Assembly: GCA_030248225.1 (NCBI GenBank)
Contig: JASANE010020269.1
Span: 1 to 64,000, forward strand
Direction: 5' to 3'
Length of the DNA: 64,000 nt
Source: Trileptium ribeirensis
Lineage: Eukaryota; Nematoda; Enoplea; Enoplida; Thoracostomopsidae
Numbering within the stretch: the first letter of the stretch is position 1; each line of letters begins with the position of its first letter. Shown one piece after another: positions 37,913 through 48,214 of the stretch. Under the pieces are notes generated by a model. The model had not been told where the DNA came from. It saw only the letters and a list, made by a program, of their open reading frames with translations, and did not search any database. The position numbers and the translations under genes are program-made.

Positions 37913-38131
37913 TAATAATAATAAAACTTTTGTACAGCGCCTTTTTCGCAGAAGCGTGACAAAAGCGCTGTATATGAGCACCAATATACAAGTCAGATGC
38001 TACAGAAATTCATCGTCAAAAAGCGGGAACAGATGAATTTTCAGTTTAGATTTGAATTCGGATAAATCAAGATTCCACTTCACGAGACCACACAATATCA
38101 AATAAAAAGCATCGGCAGCGACAGCGAAGGT
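37913..38131 (-). pseudogene. LINE B, 3' part (C-terminus and 3' end)
   Basis: On the minus strand this reads TFAVAADAFYLILCG, then LSEFKSKLKIHLFPLF and a stop, the standard end of L2/CR1-type reverse transcriptases (FAVAAPRLWNSLP...FKSKLKTHLF). It is followed by a short 3' UTR with CAGCGCTTTTGTC and GGCGCTGTACAAAAG and a TTATTATTATT tail, as L2-type LINEs have. It is separated from the rest of LINE B by LINE A. Confidence 0.85.
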
Positions 38132-39334
38132 TGGTACCTGAAAAGCGCATACGAGAAGGCTGCCCTACGTCGCCCGTCTTGTTCAATATCTTTTACCAGG
38201 CAGTGATGCGTCAGGCTGAAGACAAACGTCGAACCAATCCCACAGAATGCTTGGGCCCGAGTCAAAAACCAACTTCAGAAATCGAGAATGTCAAAGAAAC
38301 GAGGGGCAAGAGTCGTTGATGCGTGCGTTGGGGGTGCGCTCCTTTTCGACTGTGCGGTACGCACATGGTTCAAGAAAGATATAAAACAACTCCAAAGTTT
38401 CATGGATAGATGCTATCGATGGGTGTGGAATAACGGCCAAGAAGCCCCTTCGTCAAATGCAAAGAGAGACCAAAAACATGCATGATGTCAGAAATGAATT
38501 AGGGACGAAGTCGGTGTAATGGAAGATTGAAAAACAATGCTTAGAAAGAATCGGCTATATTTTACGGATGGAATACAACCGTATGACGAAAGTATCGGTA
38601 CTAGGATGGTACCAAAGTCTGGAGAACACAAGGAAGAATAAAGGTCGGAAATGAAAAACAGTGCTATATTATAAACGACTGTTGAAAGAAGCAAATATTG
38701 GCTGGACTGATGCAGGACGCCGAGCACACGATAGACAATTATGGAGGGAAAAGATAAAACAGAGAATCGACCACCTAGGAAAGTGCGACAAACAACAGGG
38801 AAACCAATACCATGGAGAAAGGCTGACTCGGAACTCAGTGATGTCAAACGATGATCAACTCTCATGCAAGTTACCAGGGTGTTTAAAGGTTTGCAAGACT
38901 AGGGCTGGCCTAGGCATACACAAACCGCGAATGCACGGCGGAAACGATAAGAGCATCATGTTCACATGGCCATTTTGCGAGAAGACTTTCCGGTCTGAGA
39001 ACACCATGAAAAACCGCGCCAAATCTTGCCATGGAACGGTATGCGACGATACAGAGAAACGAAGATGTGGTAACTGTCTTGGCGTTGTATCCAAGACAAA
39101 TTTCACGAGGAACAGGCGGATGTGCACGGCTGGCGAGGGTGATGGCGGAGCCAGGGGCACGGTGCGGCATGTCACCCGTGCCACTACTTACAGGGCGAAA
39201 TATTACATATGCCCCCAGTGTCACCTACCGAGGGCGGCGACGAATCAGTCAAGGCATCAGGCAAAATGCAGTGGACGAATCGAGGGGGAGAGGCATGATA
39301 CTACGGGGGCGAACCTCTAGAGATAGATAGATAG
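38132..39334 (+). pseudogene. LINE A: 5'-truncated LINE with C-terminal zinc fingers
   Basis: Starts inside a reverse transcriptase at RIREGCPTSPVLFNIF, passes through VRTWFKKDIKQLQSF and DRCYRWVWNNG, and after frame breaks continues as a 219-codon open frame at 38,661-39,320. That frame has LYYKRLLKEANIGWTDAGRR and then four Cys/His clusters (C69/C74/H87/H92; a degenerate one near C106/H124; C136/C139/C155; C184/C187/H199/C203). An AGAT tetranucleotide tail ends it at 39,334. It is inserted in LINE B. The copy lacks endonuclease and most of the polymerase. Confidence 0.85.
39319..39334 (+). repeat. AGAT microsatellite tail of LINE A
   Basis: About four AGAT units end LINE A and abut LINE B sequence at 39,335. 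Tetranucleotide tails are usual at the 3' end of some LINEs. Confidence 0.8.
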
Positions 39335-40250
39335 ACTGCAGACCGCCATACAATGCATTACAATAGTCAATTCGAGACACGACGAAAGCTCTAACGATTG
39401 AATGAGTTGATCAACACCCAGGCGGTTCCGAAGTCTTCCATTTCTGGTAGTTGCCAGGTACAAGATCCTGCTAATTCTGTGTTATGTTTTGCGAATGTCA
39501 ATTTCGTGTGAAATGTAACGCCTAAAATCTTTATTGTATCAGTGGGATTGATGGTCTTATCTCCAAAGTCCATGGATGGACAGTCATATTTCTAACTACA
39601 AAAATATATTAGTCCAGTTTTTGTTTAGCTTTAATTTGTTGTTACAAAACCAAATGTTCAAGGAAACAAATAAACTCTGCACCGATGTAACAACCAGAGA
39701 TTCGCCACTTCTATAAAAAATTTTTATATATTTGAATGTCATCCGCATAGCTTTGAATGTTGAAACCTGCTGCGGTCACGATTTCGATCACCGGAGCAAG
39801 GAAGATGTTGAAAAGGACTGATCCAATGACACTGCCTTATGGGACTCCACTTCGTGACACTGTAGTCTTTGACATTGGTCTCCCAAGTTGAACGAGTTGT
39901 TTCCAGTTTGTCAAATAAGATTCGAACTACTTCAGGGAGGAAGGTGAGACACCTACGTCGTGAAGTCGCTGAAGCATCATAGTAATCTGTTTTCTTGCAA
40001 AGATTGTTTGAATATCACTGCAAATTTTTACCAATGCAGTCTCAGTGGAATGACCTCTGCGGTATGCAGACTGGAATTTAGGTATGTGGTCATCTGTTTC
40101 TAGATGACTGATCAGTTGTCCTAGTACTACCCGTTCAATAATTTTGGCAAGGTAGGAGATGTTCGAAATTGGACGAAAGTGGCTCATATCATTTATGTCG
40201 TCGTTTGGACGGTTTAATCGTGGGTGGATAACGGACGTTTTTTTCCTGTT
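39335..40250 (-). pseudogene. LINE B reverse transcriptase domain
   Basis: Minus-strand fragments read HFRPISNISYLAKIIERV, FQSAYRRGHSTETALVKI, LQRLHDVGVSPSSLK, SYADDIQIYKNFL (active-site motif C, near 39,740-39,765) and VVSRIDYCNALYGGLQ at the junction with LINE A. The segment that should hold motif A (DLSAAFDTVDH-type) between ARKQ and MMLQRLHD is missing, and stops are frequent. The polymerase is therefore dead. Confidence 0.9.
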
Positions 40251-40576
40251 GCTAACAACTCCAGTTTGAACTGATTCGTTAATAACTGCAGTAATTTAAC
40301 GAACCTGAACAACAACAAACTTCTTAATTATTGACAGTGGTAATACATCTAGAGCACAACATTTGGAATTGCGTCTTGTAATAAGAGTAGAGATGAATTC
40401 TTCGGATACTGGAGCCAGACGCAATTGCGGACCTTTGTACGACGCTGATGACGATAGTGGTTGAGTTAAAGAAAACTGCGAGCGAATAGCAGCAATTTTG
40501 TTTACAAAATAAGTCGCAAATTCGTCGGCGCGTTCAGCTCAGATCGGTGGGCGGCGCTTTCGGTTAAACATCATGT

Positions 40577-41668
40577 TTATAACGGTTCATTTTTATTGTT
40601 ACTAACCGCATTTATTTTAATTTCCCAATGATTGTTTAATTTTTGTTGACACATTTGTCGATAGAGTTTCTTCTGATCGGCACAGTTTTGTCTGTCCGGT
40701 TGACAATGTGATTGGCGCCATAATCTTTCGTATCGCCTGAGTGCTGTCCTTGCTCGTTGACGTTCGGTATCGTACCAAGGAGAATCAAAGCGATATTGAA
40801 TGGTCCTGCATTGCATCGGAAGTCTTATTTCCACAATTGAAAATAATGAATCATAAAAGTAGTTGACGCGATCCTCTAACGATCCTTTTATAGGCATAGA
40901 AAGTTGAGAAATAGCAGTTTCAAAATCGTTGGCTTGGATAGATGCCCACTTCCGAAAGTTAATTGTACTAGTTGCTCTTGTCACGTTAACGTCACAGTTT
41001 ATGTTGGCTATGATTAAATGGTGGTCTGATACAACACATTCTTTGATTGCAAGTTCTGAAACGAGAGTGCTGATTGAGAAAGACATCACTAGATCCAGCT
41101 TATTGCCACGGTCATGAGTTGACCCTCTGGCATGTTGAGATAAACGAAAAGAACCAATAATATTGGCAAAATCATTTGTCATATTAGGTATATTGAAGTC
41201 GCCCATACTCAACAGATCTGTCGTATCCACTATAATATTTGTCAATATATCTGTGAAGTCAACATAAAACGCGGACAATGGTGTCTGGGGATGCCGATAA
41301 ATTATCAGTATATTTACTGACCGCCCTTCTGGCTTGATTGTTCCACACATATATTCAAAACTTCGATATCCCATATGACAAATGTCCTGTCGATCCTGAT
41401 ACTGTAGAGAAGTTCTGTAGGTAATGGCCAGACCTCCTCCGCGGTCAGTAAGTCTTGGTTTCCCGTTGTTTGAAAAGTGAGTGGGTGTACATTCGTGTAG
41501 AGCAACGGAGCTGCTGCGACGCATCCAAGTTTCAATTAATCCTATTAAATGCATATTGTTAGCATTTATTACTTCTCGGATGACCGCTGGTTTCTTGGCA
41601 AGCGATCTGACGTTTAGAAACCCAAGAGCAGAAGATTTATCTTTATGTTTGGAAATGATCCTTGGCAG
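40577..41668 (-). pseudogene. LINE B apurinic-type endonuclease domain
   Basis: An open frame with all family motifs: LGFLNVRSLAKK (upstream of the formal frame start), LIGLIETWM (catalytic E), DRGGGLAITYR, NILIIYRHPQ, LLSMGDFNIPN (D and N), KLDLVMS and VSDHHLI (D and H). The frame continues from an upstream one (42,097-41,669) through a single in-frame TGA where a tryptophan is likely. It is intact for 325 codons from 41,554 and loses the frame before the polymerase. Confidence 0.92.
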
Positions 41669-42097
41669 TCAATAGTTGCCAATGCTGAGCGATTGATTGC
41701 TGGTTTGTGTTGGTTTGATTCGAAGAATTATTGAAGATCTCTTTGAATGTGGTTGAATTCCGTATTCTGAATAGTCATCAACATATTTGGAAGCGTTTAT
41801 AGTTTCATTGGATTGCTCATTTGTTGTTGCTCCTGAGGTTGAGTTGTTCATCGCGCCGTCATCGCTCGTGCTGTTTGCAGTTTTGTTGCCAGCAGTGAAA
41901 GTAATGATATTGCCATTGACGTTATTGATTCGATTCTGGTTTTGATCGCTGTCGCTAGTCGTTGTTGTAGTGTTGCGCGACTTGAGATTTAGTCGGGATC
42001 GAGCAGCGTCATCGAGAATCAATCGCCAATACTCGACGCCAGTGGGCCAAAAGAATGGTTCGACTGGTGATGGCAGCAGGGTAAGGGCAATTACCAC
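41669..42097 (-). pseudogene. LINE B, N-terminal part of ORF2
   Basis: A 142-codon frame rich in S, T and N precedes the endonuclease in the same frame, divided from it by one TGA (41,669-41,671). It includes repeats of N, T and S and no recognised domain, probably a linker. The start is not fixed; the first codon is not ATG. Confidence 0.65.
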
Positions 42098-42113
42098 ATG
42101 GAATGCAGCATCA

Positions 42114-42761
42114 TTACTTCGTGTTGACAGATTGAAAACGTTGGGGTGTGATCCCTTTTGATTCCATGAGCTTGATCATATCAGCTTCTTCAAAATTAGA
42201 TCGGAGCCGTCGGATAAATAGATGAGCACGTGGAGAAGGTTTTACTACGACGTTTATTGATGGAGCTCCAGAGGAAATTGAGATGTTCTGTCGTATCGAG
42301 TGAGGGACTCGCTGGCCGTGGTCGGCTGGTTCTCGCATTGTTCGGCCAAACCCGTTGACAGAACGACGCCGTGTACGATCGATTTATTTGATTGTGACCC
42401 GACATCACTCTAAATAAGTATCGTTGTTGACAGAGGCTTTCCATTGTTTGCTCGACGAACACGGCGGCGGTTCTGCACCATGAGGTATCGATCATACGTA
42501 GATTTGGCGATATATTCCGCTTCGTGGCGGAGTTAAGATTCGGAAGTGTGACTTTGCGTCTTTGAATCACGCCGGGGGTTGCAGTAGACGTTTGCCAGCC
42601 GTTTGTTGGGCAGTTGGTATAGTTGATAATGGTGCTGTCCCATCTGCAGTTGTTGCAGGTGCCACGTCGGACAATAGATCGATGACAAATTTTAAGACAC
42701 CTGCGTCGGAACACGCTGCGGATAATCGACACAGGCGGCCGCGTAGTAAAGCGAGATCCAT
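42114..42761 (-). pseudogene. LINE B ORF1 (RNA-binding protein relic)
   Basis: A 216-codon reading frame begins with ATG at 42,761 (MDLALLRGRLCRL) and is broken by four stops between 42,566 and about 42,370, several of them TGA at sites that look like former CGA. The C-terminal part (from 42,338) includes VKPSPRAHLFIRRLRS and the ending KGITPQRFQSVNTK, like the RNA-recognition part of CR1/L2 ORF1 proteins. It ends 17 bp or so before ORF2 begins, in another frame. Confidence 0.75.
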
Positions 42762-42850
42762 AGTGATATTGGTCGTAATTTCGTACTATACTTCTACTCA
42801 TTAATAATACTATTACTTGTATATTTATATCTGAATGCAATTGGATTAAA

Positions 42851-44695
42851 ACTGAAAGTTTTATTTTCGGGTAGAAATTTCTTTAAATCGCACGAATCGT
42901 ATTCACTCAATAACACAAATAGTTATCGGCGAGTTACGCTAAGGCTTGCTTCTTCTGTATTTCAAACCTGAACGTGGGTCGTCGATAGGGGTGACGAATT
43001 TCAAACCCCTTCAAATATGTAAAGTTTCTATGGCCAGTAAAACACATTGACTCAGTTGGGTTTTGATTTAGTATTTATTGATAAGCTAAAATCATATATG
43101 GACATTAGTGTATCGTACGGGATAATATAATTGATACAATACAGCACGTTATCAGGAAATCAGACGGGGAACAATTGGGCATGTCAGAATAATCGCCTTT
43201 TTCAAGTGACAGCTGGTAGCTCAAATCACAACGTGAACTATGTCTCCATAAACAACAGCTGCGCTTACGCAAGCGGGAGGAGAAATAATTATGAAGCATA
43301 ATGCAATAGTCAGTGAGCTATCGAGGCGCCATTCGAGTAACTACTACTAGGGTACTCCGGTTGAACAATAGGTTCAGGTAAGCTAAATGTGGTAAAACAA
43401 TGGGTAAATTCAGATATGGGGGTCAAAGCGTACACAACAAGGAAATGTTGGGTTTGATTTTGCTCATACTAATCGACGGTTATGATACATGACACGCGAG
43501 CATGGATACGGTATAACAACAAATCATAAATAGGGTAAGATACAACAGGTTACGATTCCAAATTTCGAGTGCGACGGCGTAACGTTTTCTTTCCTACACA
43601 CATACGTATGTATGAACTATAACCGCGGGTACAATAAATTTCCCTAATGCAGTGTGCAACAAGCTAATCATGATTCCAGGTTGCTATGAAATTATTCTTG
43701 AAATACGGCAATAAAGATATGAGATTTAAGCTTAATTTTCTACTCATTTGTAACCTAAATATTCTCGGAGAGTGGACATTTTCTTGTCCGTCCATGATCG
43801 TGAGCCAAAACAGATGCAAGTAGACGGGGTAAAATCTCTCCTGGGTGGCTTAGAGTTCCCGGTAGGAACAGATTGGGATCTAGTTTTCTAACCTTTCAAA
43901 CATTCCTAATGCAAAGTTTGCAGCTCAAATTTATGTGTTGTGTACATTAACTGTAATTTATCAACAGTAGGAATATTGATATTTTAATTTGACGGCCAAA
44001 TTAGTGTATTTAGAGAAGGCGCTGGATCGAGCCGAATCCAGTGAAAAGTACTAAATTGTCGATTTTGTGCCTAATTTGAGGTTCGCTCAGGACCTTCGTT
44101 CACGCTTGGCTCAACGGAACAATACTCTAAATTCTTAAAATATAGTACGGCTATGCCACAAGATATAAAGAAAAGAAATCCTAAATATCAAACTCGGAAA
44201 TACTAATTCGAGTACTCCACGACCTAAGATACGTCTGCTCGGCGGTATTCGATTCATTTACAGCGTATATTTGTCTAGTCTATCAAAGGGTTCCCAAATG
44301 GGCTATTCCTACATCTACAGAAGGTTCGGAGGCGTTTCCTCAGCCTTAAATTTTCGCTGCTAATACGATCGTATAAACATAACTCGATATTCGTTAGTAA
44401 TTCAACCAAAAGGTAGGGGGCTAAATCTTGATGCGTGTCTAGGGTTGTCAAAAAGATCGTGATGATTGACGGTTCTGTACGGAAAGGCTATATATACGGG
44501 TCAACAAACGTTTAGTAAATTTCTTGATACGTCCTATGTTAGATTTCCTATTCGTGAGAATTAAACACTAGCTTGATCCTTGATCGAAAACGAGAAACGC
44601 TACGCTTGAACGTGTGTGTAGGCCACTGCCGAAGCAATCAACCGCTCTGGGGCTATTCCCAATTTTACTCAAGCGCGATCGGGCCGAAAGACTTA
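42851..44695 (+). repeat. Inverted repeat, left arm, inner part
   Basis: Collinear with the minus strand of 48,215-50,240. Landmark matches: GGGTCGTCGATAGGGG with 50,080-50,105; AGGGTACTCCGGTTGAACAA with about 49,700; TTTCGAGTGCGACGGCGTAA with about 49,400; and CTCTGGGGCTATTCCCAATT with about 48,265. Blocks of near identity alternate with diverged stretches. Confidence 0.85.
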
Positions 44696-47600
44696 GCTTA
44701 CTTAACTAATTTTCTTCACTAATTGGATGTCTTAACTTGATTTCTTGATGCGAAAATCATTTCACAATAGCGTCGGATCGTTCATCGTCGCTACGACGCA
44801 ACGGTGCAGATGTGGGGCAAGGGGCGAATTCAGGCGGGTCCCTAATTTACGATGCCACAAGCAAACTCTGTCTATATAATTTGTGTTGCTATACAGTACA
44901 ATTGTGCAAATTTATACCAACTTCGGGGCATGGGGGCAGGGATTAAGATTGTATTCAGCTATATGAAGAGTTATTTGGGGTTAAATCTATAGATGACGAT
45001 GCCTTATGAGCCATCTAAACTTACCTACCAATACGTAAACTTTCGCTATTTCAACTTAAAAGAGGGCTCTCGAAAAGAGCTCTTTTTGTTACCAAAATTT
45101 AGTTAGCATTTCTAATGATCCCTACGGATTAAAAGTATCCGACAACGTCGGATCCACCGATCAGTATCATTGTGATAAATTTTCCTATTGAATTCAACTC
45201 GGTTTATGCCTTAAGCAAAGCTACTCAGTTGGCTCGGTTCTAATCAAAATTTTTAACCAGTCATCAAAATGGCGGGGCAAACCTATAAATTTGAATTTCT
45301 CAATAATTTCTCCGTGTAATTTTGCACGGGGGCTGGGTTCGACCTAATTTTTTGATTTATTAGGACCGGGTCAGCGCTCCTCACAAAAATTGATCCGTCG
45401 GGCCGGAACCCGATATCGCATCCAGCGATATTTTATACACAAAAATTTGCTATTTACAACGGGAGATATCAACACCAGGAAAGTTGATATTTCCATCGCT
45501 GCGGCAGCGTATCAGACTTTCGAGACTCCATAGCTGTCGTGCTGTGTTGATGTAAATACACAGAGAGACAAAAAAGGGAATATTACTGAAATATAAAGAT
45601 GAAAGCTTGGAAAATACGTGCAAAACCTAAACCAAAACCTACTATGAAAATGCCTATACTGCGCAGAAATCCATGAAATTTGTGTAGACCCTGAGCGGCT
45701 TTTGCGCTGCTCGGGTCCATATTTTTCATAATTTTTGAATGGGCCACGGCTTTGCCGTTCTTGATAGCGCAAACGGAAGGCCTAACGGAGGGAATTTTGA
45801 ATTATTAACGTTTAAAGTATTAGGTGGGCGCGGACTCTTGTCGTGCCGTCGGGTTTGTGATTCTGACATGATATTGTCAAATTTTAAAGTTGTATTCGGT
45901 GGCATCCAATCCTACGAATAAACGACCAACGTCTCAACAAAATTCCTGGAGGGAATTTTAAAATATTCCAAATCTACGTTTTCGTTGGGGCCAAGCCTTT
46001 TCAGGGTCGTCGAGTTTATGATTCCGACGCGATACTCGGAAGTTTTATGAACTAGACCTATAGCTGGGATTGTTTTAAAGGTAAAATTTCAGCCAACTCC
46101 CTGGAGTAATTCTTGAGATATACTAAATTTTCACTCAGAGTGAGCTATCTCATTAGATTAGCACATCCGGTTGCGGGTTAATTAATTCTAGGCTCAATTT
46201 AGAAGAGTCGGTTACTACTAATGTCCGCATAAAATCTCGATAAAACTCCTACAAGAGAACCTTGTCATGGAACGAATACTTCGGCTCCAGGTTTACAACA
46301 ATGAGTGCATGCGGGCGGCTCGGCACCCATTCAATTTATCGTCTAAGCAAAATCACCTATCAATACTCGAGAATAAACACATAGCCAAGGATGGTACAAC
46401 GTTCTAATCCAGGTACTCATTTGGAGAAATTTTATTTAATTTCGGTCGGCTCAAAAGTCGTATTTCGAATATTAACTCGACTCAGGGAAGCATGTAAAAT
46501 AAGTGTATACGCGAGTTATGCGTTTGTTTGTGCCTTAACTCGTTGACCGAGAGAAGTTCAGCATGACTTCGACTATATAAGTGAATTTTTAAAGCGGCTA
46601 ACAACGGTAATGGATCTGCGGGACAAGCTAGGACGAACAGGGCTATCATGTAAAAGAAAAGCGTGGACAGAAAAGTATTAACTGTTAAAGGTTATTACTC
46701 ATCAAGTCATCGTTCAATCCTACAAGAGTCTATTAGTCTTCGAATCTATCCTACCTAACATCGGTTACGCTAAACTACCCTACAAGACTTCCCTGTCGAC
46801 ACTTACATACCCGGATCCTTTCGTTCGACGTCCTTCGCTAATCCATCCATTCGCAATACCAAAACGAGAAAGCCAAAAAAAGTACAAAATGCTACGAAAA
46901 GCTATAAGCAACACTGAAGAGCAGCAGAGCCGGTCTCCAAACCGACCGCAGTCTGCGCTGCCAAAGTCAGACTGAAACTAGCTAGTTTGATCGGTGCCGG
47001 TTTAATAGCTTAATTCGCGGCAATTAAGCTGATGCATGGGGTCGTTAAAATTGTATTAAAAGTGCTTGGTCAGCACTTTTCGAACGATTTGACCGCAACT
47101 TTTAAGCTTAAATGTAAACTTTCTTATCAGCACGAATTTCGATAAATTTCGCACCGATTTTATATCAAATATCTATATAATTAAAACGATTTCTTGCCGT
47201 TTTATATAATACTTTTATAAATTTATATTAAATTTTCCAGAAATTCGTTGTTTGATCTATAAATATAACAACGTGGATTCCCTGTGGAATCCATAGGTCG
47301 TTCTTTTGTTTATTCCTGTCCCCAAAGTGGCCGTTATTTTACAAGTATATAAACCCATTTACTATTCATTGATTTATATTGCTTTATAATTCAAATTTTC
47401 AAATTAAATTTCTATATAAAGCTTGCCAAATTTAATATTAAATTAATATTAACTTTATATTAAGCTTGAAATGTCAAGCTTATTTACTTAAGAGCTTGAA
47501 TTTTGGTTGGTGGGTCACTGCAGTATTAATCGAAACTTTCATATAAAACTTTTTAAACTTATACTAAGTTTATATTAAATTTTTACTGATAAAAACTCTA

Positions 47601-48214
47601 ATAATATATCTTCAGCTTTATATAAATTTGTTCAAACTAGATCCAAAGTTGTTTGCTTAATAAATATATATATAGGATTTGACCCGTCATTTACAGAAAA
47701 TAATAAATACAAACGCTGGGCATCCCCATCCAGTGACCAAAATTTACATTAAATTTACATAAATTAAAATTAAGCTTTAATAAATATGTATTATTAAAGG
47801 GGTTTCTGCGGCTCCCGTGGGTTCGGGTTGTTGTTTTGTGTGGTGAGGATAAATTTATATCTGATTTGACAAGGAGAATCTAATGATGGGTTACACACCT
47901 ATCGGGGCATAATTCCTGCGATTTTCGCGGCAGAGTACCCAACAGCGGGTCCGTTCCGGGCTCAAATAAAAACCTCAGGTCCAGGGAATTCAACGGCGTC
48001 ATATACATATTTTGTATCAATGATTTGTTAAGTTATTTAATTAAAGATGATTCATTGGTCATATTTACATAGTTATTTCATAATAAGTCCGTGGATCCTG
48101 GTCGGATATCCACGGGTCTCATTTTAAAGACCATATAATTCTCTATTAAAATGTTCAGCTCTTAAATTGCGATTTCTTGACGGTCCCAGAGTTATGGGCC
48201 GGAGCCGCAACATC
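44696..48214. repeat. Loop of the giant inverted repeat
   Basis: About 3.5 kb without a gene. It recurs in direct orientation at about 54,190-57,930. Shared landmarks include ATGGGGGCAGGG (44,930 and 54,428), ATGGCGGGGCAAACCTA (45,270 and 54,755), CCTTAACTCG..ACCGAG (46,533 and 55,627) and GTCCGTGGAT (48,087 and 57,780). A local tandem duplication of period 161 bp starts at 45,790 and 45,951 with GGGAATTTT. The part from 47,050 to 47,800 is very A+T-rich. Confidence 0.8.
48089..48115. repeat. Hairpin in the loop region
   Basis: CCGTGGAT and ATCCACGG form an 8-bp perfect stem with an 11-base loop. The related copy at 57,780 keeps only the first half. Confidence 0.6.

Larger units (their letters stand above)
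37913..42850 (-). mobile_element. LINE B: nearly full-length L2/CR1-like retrotransposon
   Basis: ORF1, endonuclease, reverse transcriptase and TTATT-type tail follow in order on the minus strand. The edges can be set well because the right arm of the giant inverted repeat keeps the empty site. The left arm breaks at GGTTCAGTGAAA/TAATAATAA and resumes at 42,851 as ACTGAAAGTTTTATTTTCGG. The short similarity AGTGAAA/ACTGAAA may be an eroded target duplication. The 5' leader before ORF1 is about 90 bp. LINE A is inserted at 38,132-39,334, and about 100 codons of LINE B at that point are missing. Confidence 0.9.

Noticed and set aside
45055..45095. AAAAGAG...CTCTTTTT hairpin resembling a bacterial terminator
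   Set aside because: The DNA is clearly eukaryotic and no gene precedes it; part of a repeat.
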